Positions 36,363 to 46,232 of a stretch of DNA of 64,000 bases are shown piece after piece (the stretch's first letter is position 1; every line of letters starts with the position of its first letter). This DNA is from Nocardioides plantarum (GTDB lineage Bacteria > Actinomycetota > Actinomycetes > Propionibacteriales > Nocardioidaceae). The translations under genes and the position numbers were made by a program. Under the pieces are notes generated by a model, which saw only the letters and a list, made by a program, of their open reading frames with translations, searched no databases and was not told the DNA's origin. The stretch covers positions 1,054,001 to 1,118,000 of the forward strand of contig NZ_VDMS01000001.1 in the NCBI RefSeq assembly GCF_006346395.1, read 5' to 3'.

Positions 36363-37955
36363 ATGAAGCTGACCACCGCCGCCCTCGGCCTGTGCGTCAC
36401 CACCGTCGTCCTGGCCGGCTGCGGCGGAGGAGGGTCGGGCTCCTCCTCGGGCGGCGGAGGCGAGGTGGTCGACGGCGGCACGTTCACCATGTCGCTGGCC
36501 TCCGACCCCGGCAACCTCGACCCGCAGATGGGCGCCGGGAGCGGCCTGTTCGCGACGACCCAGTTCGGCTACGACGCCCTGCTCAGCGTCAACGCGAAGG
36601 GTGAGATCGAGTCGGGCCTGGCGACCACGTGGTCCGCCGAGGGCACCAAGGTCGAGCTGACGCTCGGCGACGGCATCACCTGCTCCGACGGGACGGCGTT
36701 CACGCCCAGCGCCGCGGCCGACAACGTCAACTTCGTGGCCGACCCCGCCAACCAGAGCCCGCTCCTCGGGACCTTCCTGCCCGCCGGGGCCAAGGCGACC
36801 GGCGACGACGCGGCCGGCACGGTGTCCATCACGCTCACCACCCCGGCGCCCTTCGTGCTCAACGGCCTGGCCAGCCTGCCCATGGTCTGTCCTGGCGGCC
36901 TGGACGACCGCAAGTCCCTCGCGCAGGCCACCAACGGCACCGGCCCCTACGAGCTGACCGACGCCAAGCCCGGCGAGAGCTACACCTTCAAGATCCGCGA
37001 GGGCTACACCTGGGGTCCGAACGGTGCCTCCACCGACGTCAAGGGGATGCCCGACACGGTGGTCCTCAAGATCACCGAGAACGAGACCACGGCCGCCAAC
37101 CTGCTGCTGTCCGGTGAGCTCAACGCCGCCCAGATCGTGGGCCCGGACGCCAAGCGCCTCGAGGGTGCCGGCCTCTTCACCGCCAAGACCCCCGCCCTGG
37201 TCGGAGAGCAGTGGTACAACCAGGCCGCGGGTCGACCCACCGCGGACCCGAAGGTCCGCATCGCCCTCACCCGGGCACTCGACCTCGGTGAGCTGCAGAA
37301 GGTCCTCACCTCGGGCACCGGCGGCCCGGCGACCACGCTGGCCGCGGTCGAGCCCACCACCTGCCCGGGCGACTCGGTGTCCGGTTCCGTGCCGTCGTAC
37401 GACGCCGACGCGGCCGGGACGCTCCTCGACGAGGCCGGCTGGACCCTCGGCGAGGACGGCACGCGCACCAAGGACGGCAAGCCGCTCGAGCTGGTGCTGC
37501 TCTACCAGGCCAGCTCCGGGACCGGCGGCGCCGCGGCCACCGAGCTCGCCGTCCAGCAGTGGAAGAAGGTCGGCGTGAAGGTGACGGCGAAGAGCCAGAA
37601 CGAGACCACCCTGACCGGGACCATCTTCAGCGGCGGTGACTGGGACGTCTCGTGGGTCTCCCTCAACGTCAACGCCCCCGACCAGCTGGTGCCGTTCCTC
37701 TCCGGGGCCAAGGCACCCGACGGGACCAACTTCGCCGGCATCGACAACGCCGACTACCAGGCGGGGCTGGCCGAGGCGTCGAAGACGCAGGGGGTCGAGG
37801 GGTGCGACGCGTGGCTCGCCGCCGAGTCGGCGCTGCTGAAGTCCGCCGACGTCGTCCCCTTCGCCAACAACATCGTGCGCACGTTCGGCGCCGGCGCGGA
37901 GTTCACGACGCCGGGCAACCTGGTGCCGACCAGCATCCGCATGATGGCGAAGTAG
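36363..37955 (+). CDS. Peptide ABC transporter, lipoprotein binding protein
   Basis: A 530-residue family 5 solute-binding protein. The lipobox LAGC (Cys at about residue 20) is followed by a Gly/Ser-rich tether. The domain starts TFTMSLASDPGNLDPQ, and the later segment VRIALTRALDLGELQKVL is typical of DppA/OppA proteins. ATG 36363 is used; a TTG two codons upstream is in frame. It delivers di- or oligopeptides to the permeases that follow with gaps of 7 and 1 bases. Confidence 0.92.
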   Translation: MKLTTAALGLCVTTVVLAGCGGGGSGSSSGGGGEVVDGGTFTMSLASDPGNLDPQMGAGSGLFATTQFGYDALLSVNAKGEIESGLATTWSAEGTKVELTLGDGITCSDGTAFTPSAAADNVNFVADPANQSPLLGTFLPAGAKATGDDAAGTVSITLTTPAPFVLNGLASLPMVCPGGLDDRKSLAQATNGTGPYELTDAKPGESYTFKIREGYTWGPNGASTDVKGMPDTVVLKITENETTAANLLLSGELNAAQIVGPDAKRLEGAGLFTAKTPALVGEQWYNQAAGRPTADPKVRIALTRALDLGELQKVLTSGTGGPATTLAAVEPTTCPGDSVSGSVPSYDADAAGTLLDEAGWTLGEDGTRTKDGKPLELVLLYQASSGTGGAAATELAVQQWKKVGVKVTAKSQNETTLTGTIFSGGDWDVSWVSLNVNAPDQLVPFLSGAKAPDGTNFAGIDNADYQAGLAEASKTQGVEGCDAWLAAESALLKSADVVPFANNIVRTFGAGAEFTTPGNLVPTSIRMMAK

Positions 37956-37962
37956 TCGGACG

Positions 37963-38985
37963 ATGACGACGACGGCGAGCTCGGTCGCCGCCGCTCCCGC
38001 GACGGACCGGAAGGTCGGACGGGTCTCGGGGGCGCTGTCCCACCGCTGGGTGCGCTTCGCCGTACGGCGCCTCGCGCGGCTGGTCGGCTCGCTGGCGGTC
38101 CTGGTGACCGCCGCGTTCGCGATGATCCACCTCATCCCGGGCGACCCGGTGCGCGGCGCGCTCGGCCCGACCGCGCCCGCGGCCCTCGTCGAGGCGCGGC
38201 GCGAGTCCCTCGGGCTCAACGACCCGCTCTGGGAGCAGTACTGGCACTACCTCCAGGGCCTGTTCACCGGTGACCTCGGGACGTCGCTGACGATGCAGCT
38301 GCCCGTCTCCGACATCGTCGCGCAGCGGCTGCCCGCGACCCTGACGCTGGCCGTCCTGGGGTTCGTGGTGGCCGTCGCGGTGGCGGTCCCCCTCGGGGTC
38401 GCGATGGGCGTCGTCACCCGGCGCGGCCGGGGCCGGCGCAGCGAGCTGGCGTTCACCACCACCAGCGTCGTGCTCGGCACCATCCCCGACTTCCTCATCG
38501 GCGTCGGCCTCGTCTACGTGTTCGGGGTCAGCCTCGACTGGCTCCCGGTCGCCGGCAACGAGACCGCGGACGCCTACGTGCTGCCCGTCGCGGCGCTCGC
38601 CGTCGGTCCGGCCGCCATCCTGGCCCGGATCATCCGGGTCGAGATGGTCTCGGTGCTCGAGGCCGACTTCGTGCGCACCGCCCGCGCCAAGCGGCTGCCG
38701 GCCCGCACGGTCTACCTCGGTCACGCCCTGCCCAACGCGCTGACCGCGGCCCTCACGCTGGGCGGCCTGCTGCTCGGCAGCCTGGTCGCCGGCACCGTGC
38801 TGATCGAGAACGTCTTCGCCTGGCCGGGCCTCGGCAAGACCATCGTCTCCTCGATCCTCAGCAAGGACTACCCCGTGGTGCAGGCGATCGTGCTGGTCTA
38901 CGGCGTCAGCGTGCTGCTGGCCAACACCGTCGTCGACGTCGCGCTCGCGCTGCTCGATCCCCGTTCCATGGTCGTGGAGGACTGA
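37963..38985 (+). CDS. Peptide ABC transporter permease, DppB type
   Basis: A 340-residue permease with six membrane helices. The first (LVGSLAVLVTAAFAMIHLIPG) ends in the GDPVRGALG motif of DppB, and the EAA loop is VRTARAKRLPARTVYLGHALPN at about residues 235-255. An extra N-terminal cytoplasmic tail of about 30 residues is present. It forms a heterodimeric channel with the permease half of the next protein. Confidence 0.92.
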   Translation: MTTTASSVAAAPATDRKVGRVSGALSHRWVRFAVRRLARLVGSLAVLVTAAFAMIHLIPGDPVRGALGPTAPAALVEARRESLGLNDPLWEQYWHYLQGLFTGDLGTSLTMQLPVSDIVAQRLPATLTLAVLGFVVAVAVAVPLGVAMGVVTRRGRGRRSELAFTTTSVVLGTIPDFLIGVGLVYVFGVSLDWLPVAGNETADAYVLPVAALAVGPAAILARIIRVEMVSVLEADFVRTARAKRLPARTVYLGHALPNALTAALTLGGLLLGSLVAGTVLIENVFAWPGLGKTIVSSILSKDYPVVQAIVLVYGVSVLLANTVVDVALALLDPRSMVVED

Positions 38986-38986
38986 C

Positions 38987-40942
38987 ATGGCCCGCCGATG
39001 GTCCCGGGTGCTGCGCACCCCCCTCGGGCTGACCGCCAGCGTGCTGGTGCTCGCCGTCCTGCTCCTCGCGGTGGCGGCACCGGTGCTGTGGTCGGGCCGC
39101 GCCGACGCGGTCGACACCGACCACATCCTCACCGGCCCGTCGGCCCAGCACTGGGCGGGCACCGACAGCCTGGGCCGCGACATCCTCTTCCGCTCGCTGG
39201 TCGCCGGCCGGCTCTCGGTCGAGCTGGCGCTGCTCGCGACCGGGATCGGCGTCGTCGCCGGCCTGCTGCTCGGCACCGCCCCCCTGCTGGTCGGACGCCG
39301 CCTGGGCCGCCTGGTCACCACCGCGGTCAACATCGCGGTCGCCTTCCCGGGCCTGCTGCTCGCGCTGTTCTTCGCCGTCGTCTTCGGCGTCGGCGCCACC
39401 GGCGCGGTCCTGGCCATCGGCCTGGCCAGCGCGCCGTCGTTCGCGCGGCTCGTCGAGACGCTGGTCGCCGGGGTCGCCGCGCTCGACTACGTGTCCGCCG
39501 CGCGGGTGGCCGGCGTCGGGCGGCTGCGGGTGCTGACCCGCCACGTGCTGCCCAACATCGCCGAGCCCCTGGTCGTCAACGCGACCATCGCGGCGGGCGG
39601 GGCGCTGCTCGCCTTCGCCGGCCTGTCCTTCCTCGGCCTCGGCGTCCAGGGTCCGGCGTACGACTGGGGTCGGCTGCTGTTCGAGGGCGTCGGCACGATC
39701 TACGTCAACCCCGCCGCGGCCCTCGCCCCGGGCCTGGCCGTGCTGCTGGCCGGCCTGGCGCTCAACCTGTTCGGCGAGGTCGTGGCCAAGGGCCTCGGCG
39801 TCACCACGGTCGGCGGCCTCCCCGTCCCCGCGAGCACCGACCAGCACCCCGCCGCCGACCGGCCGGGCGCCGCCAGGGGCGAGCACCTCGCGATGGCCCC
39901 CTCCGACCTCGTGCTGGACGTGCGTGACCTGCGGGTGTCGTTCCCCGGGCCCGTGGGACCCGTGCGCTGCGTGCGCGGCGTCACCTTCTCGGTGCGCCAC
40001 GGCGAGGCGCTCGGCCTGGTCGGGGAGTCGGGGTCGGGCAAGTCGCTCACCGCCCTGGCCGTCGCCCAGCTGATCGAGGAGCCGGGCCGCGTCGAGGCCT
40101 CGCGGCTCGAGTTCCGCGGTGCCGACCTGCGCGCCGGCGCCCGCGCCCACCGGCACCTGCTCGGCACGTCGATGGCGATGGTGTTCCAGGACCCGATGTC
40201 GTCGTTCAACCCGACCCGACGCATCGGCGGCCAGCTCGCCGAGGTGGCCCGCCACCACCAGGGCATGACCCGCTCGGACGCCCTCGCCCGCGCCGTGGAC
40301 CGGCTGCGTGCGGTCCGGGTGCCCGAGCCCGAGCGGCGCGCGTCGCAGTACCCGCACGAGTTCTCCGGCGGCATGCGCCAGCGCGCCATGATCGGCATGG
40401 GCATCATGGGCAGCCCCGCGCTCATCATCGCCGACGAACCCACCACCGCCCTCGACGTGACCGTGCAGCAGCAGGTGCTCGACCTGCTGCAGGCCATCCG
40501 CGAGGAGGACGACGTGGCCCTGGTGCTCATCAGCCACGACGTGACCGTCGTGCGCGAGGTCTGCGACCGCGTCCTGGTGATGTACGCCGGCCGCATCGTG
40601 GAGGACCTGCCCGCGGCCCGGCTGCGCGGCGGCGCCCGCCACCCCTACACCCGTGCGCTGGTCGCGGCGGTGCCCGACATGGAGACCGACCTCGACCAGC
40701 CCCTGGCCGTCGTGCCCGGGCGCCCGGTCGACCCCGTCGACGTACCGGCCGGGTGCGCGTTCGCGGCCCGGTGCCCGCTCGCCGACGACCACTGCCGGAC
40801 CGTGGACCCGCCGCTGGAGACGGCTCCCGACGGCAGCCAGGTCGCCTGCTGGAAGCCCGGCGTGCCGATGGCCCTCGACGAGGCCACCGGCGAGATCACC
40901 GGCGAGGTCACCGGCGACCGCGAGGCGGTGGACGCCCCGTGA
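38987..40942 (+). CDS. Fused peptide ABC permease (DppC) and ATPase (DppD)
   Basis: 651 residues in one frame. The permease half is about residues 1-285, with WAGTDSLGRDILFRSLVAGR and EAA-loop VSAARVAGVGRLRVLTRHVLPN. A Pro/Ala/Asp-rich linker covers about 285-305. The ATPase half has Walker A GESGSGKS, Q-loop FQDPMSS, signature FSGGMRQR, Walker B LIIADEPTTALD and the C-terminal Cys cluster CAFAARCPLADDHC of peptide transporters. These are normally two genes. An ATG at the ATPase boundary (39894) could allow separate ATPase synthesis, but there is no stop between the halves. Confidence 0.9.
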   Translation: MARRWSRVLRTPLGLTASVLVLAVLLLAVAAPVLWSGRADAVDTDHILTGPSAQHWAGTDSLGRDILFRSLVAGRLSVELALLATGIGVVAGLLLGTAPLLVGRRLGRLVTTAVNIAVAFPGLLLALFFAVVFGVGATGAVLAIGLASAPSFARLVETLVAGVAALDYVSAARVAGVGRLRVLTRHVLPNIAEPLVVNATIAAGGALLAFAGLSFLGLGVQGPAYDWGRLLFEGVGTIYVNPAAALAPGLAVLLAGLALNLFGEVVAKGLGVTTVGGLPVPASTDQHPAADRPGAARGEHLAMAPSDLVLDVRDLRVSFPGPVGPVRCVRGVTFSVRHGEALGLVGESGSGKSLTALAVAQLIEEPGRVEASRLEFRGADLRAGARAHRHLLGTSMAMVFQDPMSSFNPTRRIGGQLAEVARHHQGMTRSDALARAVDRLRAVRVPEPERRASQYPHEFSGGMRQRAMIGMGIMGSPALIIADEPTTALDVTVQQQVLDLLQAIREEDDVALVLISHDVTVVREVCDRVLVMYAGRIVEDLPAARLRGGARHPYTRALVAAVPDMETDLDQPLAVVPGRPVDPVDVPAGCAFAARCPLADDHCRTVDPPLETAPDGSQVACWKPGVPMALDEATGEITGEVTGDREAVDAP

Positions 40943-41751
40943 GCGAGCTGCGCTTCGAGGACGTCACGGTCCGCTACGGCAGCGCACGACGTCCGTTCAC
41001 CGCCGTCGACGGCGTCAGCCTGACCGTGCCCGACGGGCAGGTCGTCGGCCTGGTCGGCGAGTCCGGCTCGGGCAAGTCGACGCTCGCCCGCGCGGCCGTC
41101 GGCCTCGCGCCGCTGCACGGCGGGCGGATCCTGCTCGGCGGGGAGCCGGTGCCCCGGCGGGGCCGGGTGCGCCCGCTGCAGATGGTCTTCCAGGACCCGT
41201 TCTCCTCCCTCGACCCGCGGATGACCATCCGCGAGAGCGTCGCCGAGGCGATGCCCCCGGGCACCTCGCGCAACGAGCGGCGGGCCGAGGTCGAGCGGCT
41301 GCTCGCGCTCGTCCACCTCGACCCGGCCATCGGCGCCGCCCTGCCGGGGCGGCTCTCCGGCGGGCAGCGGCAGCGGGTCGCGTTCGCCCGGGCGCTGGCC
41401 GCGCGCCCCGAGGTGGTCATCGCCGACGAGATCACCTCCGCGCTCGACGTCTCGATCCAGGGCGCCGTGCTCAACCTGGTCCGCGAGCTGCAGCGCGAGC
41501 TGGGTCTCTCGATGCTCTTCATCTCCCACAACCTGGCCGTGGTCCGCTACGTCGCCAGCCACGTCGCGGTGATGTACGAGGGCCGGATCGTCGAGCAGGG
41601 CCCCGTCGCCCAGGTGCTCGTCGAGCCGCAGCACGACTACACCCGCCAGCTGCTCGCCGCCGTCCCCGGGACCCGACCCGTCCGGTCCGCCCCCTCCCTA
41701 CGCAAGCCCTCTCCCGCCCCCACCGCCCCCACCGCTAGGAGCTCCTCGTGA
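40939..41751 (+). CDS. Peptide ABC transporter ATPase, DppF type
   Basis: A 270-residue ATPase with Walker A GESGSGKST, Q-loop FQDPFSSLDPR, signature LSGGQRQR and Walker B VVIADEITSALD. It is shorter than usual DppF and lacks the C-terminal Cys-rich extension, which the fused partner has. The GTG start overlaps the upstream stop by four bases, and its own stop overlaps the next start. It completes the ABC importer. Confidence 0.9.
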   Translation: MSELRFEDVTVRYGSARRPFTAVDGVSLTVPDGQVVGLVGESGSGKSTLARAAVGLAPLHGGRILLGGEPVPRRGRVRPLQMVFQDPFSSLDPRMTIRESVAEAMPPGTSRNERRAEVERLLALVHLDPAIGAALPGRLSGGQRQRVAFARALAARPEVVIADEITSALDVSIQGAVLNLVRELQRELGLSMLFISHNLAVVRYVASHVAVMYEGRIVEQGPVAQVLVEPQHDYTRQLLAAVPGTRPVRSAPSLRKPSPAPTAPTARSSS

Positions 41752-44700
41752 CCCGACGGATGCGCATCGACGACCTGACCGCCCTGGCGGTCCCCTCCCA
41801 GCCGGCCCTGTCGCCCGACGGCTCGCGGGCGGCGTACGTCGTCCGCACGCTGGACGTCGACAGCGACCGGCCGGTGGACCGGTTGTGGATCGTCGGCACC
41901 GACGGCAGCGGGGCTCCACGCCCCCTCACGAGCGGCCCCGGCGACACGACGCCGCGCTGGTCGCCCGACGGCTCGCGGCTGGCGTTCGTGCGGTCCGACG
42001 ACGGCGTCGCGCAGGTCTGGCTGCTGCACGCCGACGGCGGTGAGCCCGAGCAGGTGACCTCGCTGCGGTTGGGGGCCGGCGCCCCGGTGTGGAGCCCGGA
42101 CGGCACGCGGATCGCCTTCACCGCCCCGGTCGACCCGGCGCCCCGCGGCACCGGGCCGATCGTGACCACGCGCATCGACTACCAGGCCGACGGCGTCGGC
42201 ATGCTCGCCTCGATCCGCACCCAGCTGCACGTGCTCGACCTGGCCGGCGGCACCTGCCGCCAGGTGACCGACGCACCCGAGCACGCCGGCGAGCCGGCCT
42301 GGGCCGCGGACGGCCGCACGCTCGCCTTCACCCGCCGCGTCGGAGCCGACAGCGACCTCACCTTCCGCACCGCGGTGCACCTGCTCGACGTCGACGACGC
42401 CGCAGCCCGACCCCGCGTCGTCGCCCTCGAGGACGGCGTCGCCGCCGCCGTCTCCTTCGCCGCCGACGGCAGCCTGCTCGTCGTGGGCCACCCCGGCGAC
42501 CTCGTCGGCCACGCCCACCTGTTCCGCGTGCCGCTCGAGGGGACCGTCGGCGGCGAGCCCGTCGACCTGGCCGGCCACCTCGACCGCAACGTGATGCCCG
42601 GCGCCACGGCCTACCCCGGCGCCCGTCCCGTCGACACGCCCGAGGGCGTGCTGTTCTGCGTGCGCGACCGCGGGTGCACGCACCTGTGGCGGGCGGCCGA
42701 CGACACCACCACGCCGGTGCTCGTCGGCGACGGCCGCGTCGTGTCCGGGCTCTCCGTCGCGGGCGGCGTCGCCGCGGTCGCGCTGGCCACCCCCACGTCG
42801 TACGGCGAGATCGTGGTCGTCGACCTCGCCACCGGCGCCGAGCGGGTGCTCACCGACCACGGCGCCTCGCTCGCCGACATCGAGCTCTTCGTGCGCCAGG
42901 AGCGCACCTTCACCAGCGCCGACGGCACCGAGCTGCAGGCCTGGCTGGTCCGCGACCCCGCGCTCACCGGCCCCGGCCCGCTGGTGGTCGACGTGCACGG
43001 CGGACCCCACAACGCGTGGAACGGCGCCGCCGACGAGATGCACCCCTACCACCAGGAGCTCGCCGCCCGCGGCTGGACGGTGCTGCTGGTCAACCCGCGC
43101 GGCAGCGACGGCTACGGCGAGGCGTTCTACGACGGGGTCAACGGCGCCTGGGGCGTCGCCGACGCCGACGACTTCCTGGGCCCGATCGACGACCTCGTCG
43201 CCGAGGGCATCGCCGACCCCGAGCGCCTCGCGATCACCGGCTACAGCTACGGCGGCTTCATGAGCTGCTACCTGACCGCGCAGGACCACCGGTTCAAGGC
43301 CGCCGTGGGCGGTGGGGTCGTCAGCGACCTGGTCAGCCAGTTCGGCACCTGCGACGACGGCACCTGCCTGAGCGCCTACGAGCTCGGCGGGATGCCGTGG
43401 GCCGAGCCGGAGCGGTACGCCGCGATGTCACCGATCACCCGCGTCGCCGACGTGCGCACGCCGACCCTGCTGCTGCACGGCGGCGCCGACCTCACCTGCG
43501 ACCTCGGCCAGGCCCAGCAGTGGCACACCTCGCTGCGCCAGCTCGGCGTGCCGACCCAGCTGGTGATCTATCCCGAGCAGTCGCACGCGTTCGTGCTCAC
43601 CGGCCGCCCGTCGTACCGGATGGACTACGCGCGCCGCACGGTCGACTGGCTCGAGCAGCACACGCTCGCGGCCGGGCGCCCGCGCATCGACGTCGCGCAC
43701 TGGGAGCAGCGGCTCGCCGAGCTGGCCCGCCGGCACCAGGTGCCGGGTGCCTCGCTCGGCATCCTGCGGGTCTCGCCGTACGGCGAGGACGAGGTCGTGA
43801 CCACGTCGTACGGCGTGCTCAACGTCGAGACCGGCGTGCCGACCACGCCCGACTCGCTGTTCCAGATCGGCTCGATCTCCAAGGTCTGGACCGCGACGGT
43901 CGCGATGCAGCTGGTCGACGAGGGGCTCCTGGAGCTCGACGCCCCGCTGGTCGAGGTGCTGCCCGAGCTGCAGCTGTCGGACCCCGACGTCACCAAGTCC
44001 GTCACGCTGCGCCACCTGCTCAACCACACCAGCGGCATCGAGGGCGACGTGTTCACCGACACCGGCCGCGGCGACGACTGCCTGGAGAGGTACGTCGACG
44101 TCCTGGCCGAGGCCGGCCAGAACCACCCGCTCGGCGCGACCTGGTCCTACTGCAACTCGGGCTACTCGCTGATCGGCCGGGTGATCGAGAAGGTCACCGG
44201 CACCACCTGGGACCAGGCCATGCGCGACCGGCTCTTCACGCCGCTCGGCCTCACCAGGACCGTGACGCTGCCCGAGGAGGCGCTGCTCCACAGCGCCGCC
44301 ACCGGCCACGTCGAGCACGAGGGCGAGACCCTCGTCGCCCCGGTGTGGACGATGGCGCGCTCGGTCGGGCCCGCCGGGCTGATCACGGCCACGGCGGCCG
44401 ACGTGCTCACCTTCGCCCGGCTGCACCTCGCCGACGGCGTGGCGCCCGACGGCACGCGGCTCCTCAGCGAGGACGCCGCCGCCGCCATGGCCGCGCACCA
44501 GGCCGACCTGCCCGACAAGATCGTGCTCGGCGACTCGTGGGGCCTGGGCTGGATCCGCTTCGGCTGGGACGGGCAGCGGCTCATCGGACACGACGGCAAC
44601 ACCATCGGCCAGGCCGCTTTCCTGCGGGTGCTGCCCGAGGCCGGCTTCGCGGTCACGCTGCTCACCAACGGCGGCCACGGCCGCGACCTCTACCAGGACC

Positions 44701-45068
44701 TCTACCGCGAGCTGTTCGCCGAGCTGGCCGGCGTCGCGATGCCGGCGCCGTTCACCCCGCCGGCGGACCCCGAGGTCACCGCCGACGTCGACATCACGCC
44801 GTACGTCGGGAGGTACGAGCGCCACTCCGTGCTGATGGAGGTGCTCGACGGCCCCGACGGGCCGACCCTGCGGACCACGCTGAGTGGCCCCATCGCCGAG
44901 CTGACGGCCGACCCGGTCGACGAGTACCCGCTGGTGCCGGTCGGACCCGCCCTGTTCGCCCTGCGCCCGCCCGAGGTCGAGAGCTGGGCGCCGGTGACCT
45001 TCTACGAGCTGCCGACCGGGGAGCGCTACCTCCACTTCGGTGCCCGTGCCACGCCCCGGGTCGACTGA
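41748..45068 (+). CDS. Fusion of S9 prolyl-oligopeptidase-like peptidase and S12 beta-lactamase-like hydrolase
   Basis: 1106 residues without a signal peptide. Residues about 1-390 form a WD40-like beta-propeller with repeated WSPDGTRIAF motifs. About 400-640 is the S9 catalytic domain: Ser500 in GYSYGGF, Asp581 in GGADLTCD, His613 in EQSHAF. About 650-1106 is a beta-lactamase-fold domain with Ser709 and Lys712 (SISK), Tyr801 (YCN) and His948 (GHDGN), ending in the same beta domain as the protein at 34924. Both triads are complete, so both halves should be active. It probably degrades imported peptides in two steps. GTG 41748 overlaps the DppF stop. I know of no characterised protein with this fusion. 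Confidence 0.88.
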   Translation: MTRRMRIDDLTALAVPSQPALSPDGSRAAYVVRTLDVDSDRPVDRLWIVGTDGSGAPRPLTSGPGDTTPRWSPDGSRLAFVRSDDGVAQVWLLHADGGEPEQVTSLRLGAGAPVWSPDGTRIAFTAPVDPAPRGTGPIVTTRIDYQADGVGMLASIRTQLHVLDLAGGTCRQVTDAPEHAGEPAWAADGRTLAFTRRVGADSDLTFRTAVHLLDVDDAAARPRVVALEDGVAAAVSFAADGSLLVVGHPGDLVGHAHLFRVPLEGTVGGEPVDLAGHLDRNVMPGATAYPGARPVDTPEGVLFCVRDRGCTHLWRAADDTTTPVLVGDGRVVSGLSVAGGVAAVALATPTSYGEIVVVDLATGAERVLTDHGASLADIELFVRQERTFTSADGTELQAWLVRDPALTGPGPLVVDVHGGPHNAWNGAADEMHPYHQELAARGWTVLLVNPRGSDGYGEAFYDGVNGAWGVADADDFLGPIDDLVAEGIADPERLAITGYSYGGFMSCYLTAQDHRFKAAVGGGVVSDLVSQFGTCDDGTCLSAYELGGMPWAEPERYAAMSPITRVADVRTPTLLLHGGADLTCDLGQAQQWHTSLRQLGVPTQLVIYPEQSHAFVLTGRPSYRMDYARRTVDWLEQHTLAAGRPRIDVAHWEQRLAELARRHQVPGASLGILRVSPYGEDEVVTTSYGVLNVETGVPTTPDSLFQIGSISKVWTATVAMQLVDEGLLELDAPLVEVLPELQLSDPDVTKSVTLRHLLNHTSGIEGDVFTDTGRGDDCLERYVDVLAEAGQNHPLGATWSYCNSGYSLIGRVIEKVTGTTWDQAMRDRLFTPLGLTRTVTLPEEALLHSAATGHVEHEGETLVAPVWTMARSVGPAGLITATAADVLTFARLHLADGVAPDGTRLLSEDAAAAMAAHQADLPDKIVLGDSWGLGWIRFGWDGQRLIGHDGNTIGQAAFLRVLPEAGFAVTLLTNGGHGRDLYQDLYRELFAELAGVAMPAPFTPPADPEVTADVDITPYVGRYERHSVLMEVLDGPDGPTLRTTLSGPIAELTADPVDEYPLVPVGPALFALRPPEVESWAPVTFYELPTGERYLHFGARATPRVD

Positions 45069-46232
45069 GTGACCACCACGCTCCTGCCCGCGTTCCTGGA
45101 CGACCTGCGCGAGCTGGTGGAGTGCGAGTCGCCGTCCGCGGACCTCGCTGCTGTCGCCCGCTCGGCCGAGGTGGTGGCCCGGCTCGGCACCGCACGCCTC
45201 GGCACGGCCCCGGAGACGATCGTGCTCGACGGGCGCACCCACCTGCGGTGGCGCCTGGGCGACGGTCCGTCACGCCTGCTGCTCGTCGGCCACCACGACA
45301 CGGTGTGGCCCCTCGGCACGCTCGCGGAGCGGCCGTTCTCGGTGGCCGACGGCGTCGTGCGCGGGCCCGGGTGCTTCGACATGCTCACCGGCCTGGTGAT
45401 GGCGTTCCACGCCCTGGCTTCCCTCCCGGACGTCGACGGGGTGACCCTGCTCGTCACCGGTGACGAGGAGCTCGGCTCGCCCAGCTCGCGGGGGCTGATC
45501 GAGGACGAGGCCCGGCTCGCCGGGGCGGCGCTCGTGCTCGAGGCATCGGCCGACGACGGCGCGCTCAAGACCGGACGCAAGGGCGTCTCCCTCTACGACG
45601 TGGGCCTGCACGGCCGCGCCGCCCACGCCGGGCTCGAGCCCGAGAGCGGCGTCAACGCCACCCTCGAGCTGGCCCACCAGGTGCAGGCCGTCGCGGCGCT
45701 GTCCGACCCGTCGGCCGGTACGACGGTCACGCCGACCGTCGCCACCGCCGGCACGACCACCAACACCGTCCCGGCGACGGCGTCGTTCGCGGTCGACGTA
45801 CGGGTGCGCACCGTCGCCGAGCAGGACCGGGTCGACGCCGCGATGCGCGCGCTGGGCCCGGTGCTCCCCGGTGCCCGCATCGAGGTGCGCGGCGGTCCCA
45901 ACCGCCCACCCCTGGAGGAGGCGATGTCGGACGCGCTCTGGGGGCGCGTCCGGTCCCTCGCCAGCGAGCTCGGCCTGCCCGCCCCGACCGCCGTGTCCGT
46001 CGGCGGGGCCTCCGACGGCAACCTCACCGCCGGCGTCGGCACCCCGACCCTCGACGGCCTGGGTGCGGTCGGTGGCGGCGCCCACGCCGACCACGAGCAC
46101 GTCCTGCTCGCGCCGATCGCCGGGCGCACCGCCCTGCTCACCCGGCTCGTCGCGGACCTGCTGGCCCACCCGCTGGAGCACCCGTCGGGCGCGACCAACA
46201 CGCCCCTCCCGACTCGTGGATCGCGACCATGA
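45069..46232 (+). CDS. M20-family metallopeptidase (carboxypeptidase G2-like)
   Basis: A 387-residue zinc peptidase. Metal ligands are in VGHHDTVWP (about residue 78) and GPGCFDMLTG, the catalytic Glu pair in TGDEELGS (about residue 134), and His in GAHADHEHVLL near the C-terminus. A dimerisation/lid domain lies in between. It removes C-terminal or acyl groups from small peptides or amino-acid conjugates. GTG 45069 directly follows the upstream stop. It is part of the peptide-degradation operon. Confidence 0.9.
   Translation: MTTTLLPAFLDDLRELVECESPSADLAAVARSAEVVARLGTARLGTAPETIVLDGRTHLRWRLGDGPSRLLLVGHHDTVWPLGTLAERPFSVADGVVRGPGCFDMLTGLVMAFHALASLPDVDGVTLLVTGDEELGSPSSRGLIEDEARLAGAALVLEASADDGALKTGRKGVSLYDVGLHGRAAHAGLEPESGVNATLELAHQVQAVAALSDPSAGTTVTPTVATAGTTTNTVPATASFAVDVRVRTVAEQDRVDAAMRALGPVLPGARIEVRGGPNRPPLEEAMSDALWGRVRSLASELGLPAPTAVSVGGASDGNLTAGVGTPTLDGLGAVGGGAHADHEHVLLAPIAGRTALLTRLVADLLAHPLEHPSGATNTPLPTRGSRP

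Noticed and set aside
42089..45463. Long plus-strand frame overlapping the S9-S12 fusion in another frame
   Set aside because: It is Arg/Pro-rich without any domain, and the overlapping frame has complete catalytic motifs throughout.
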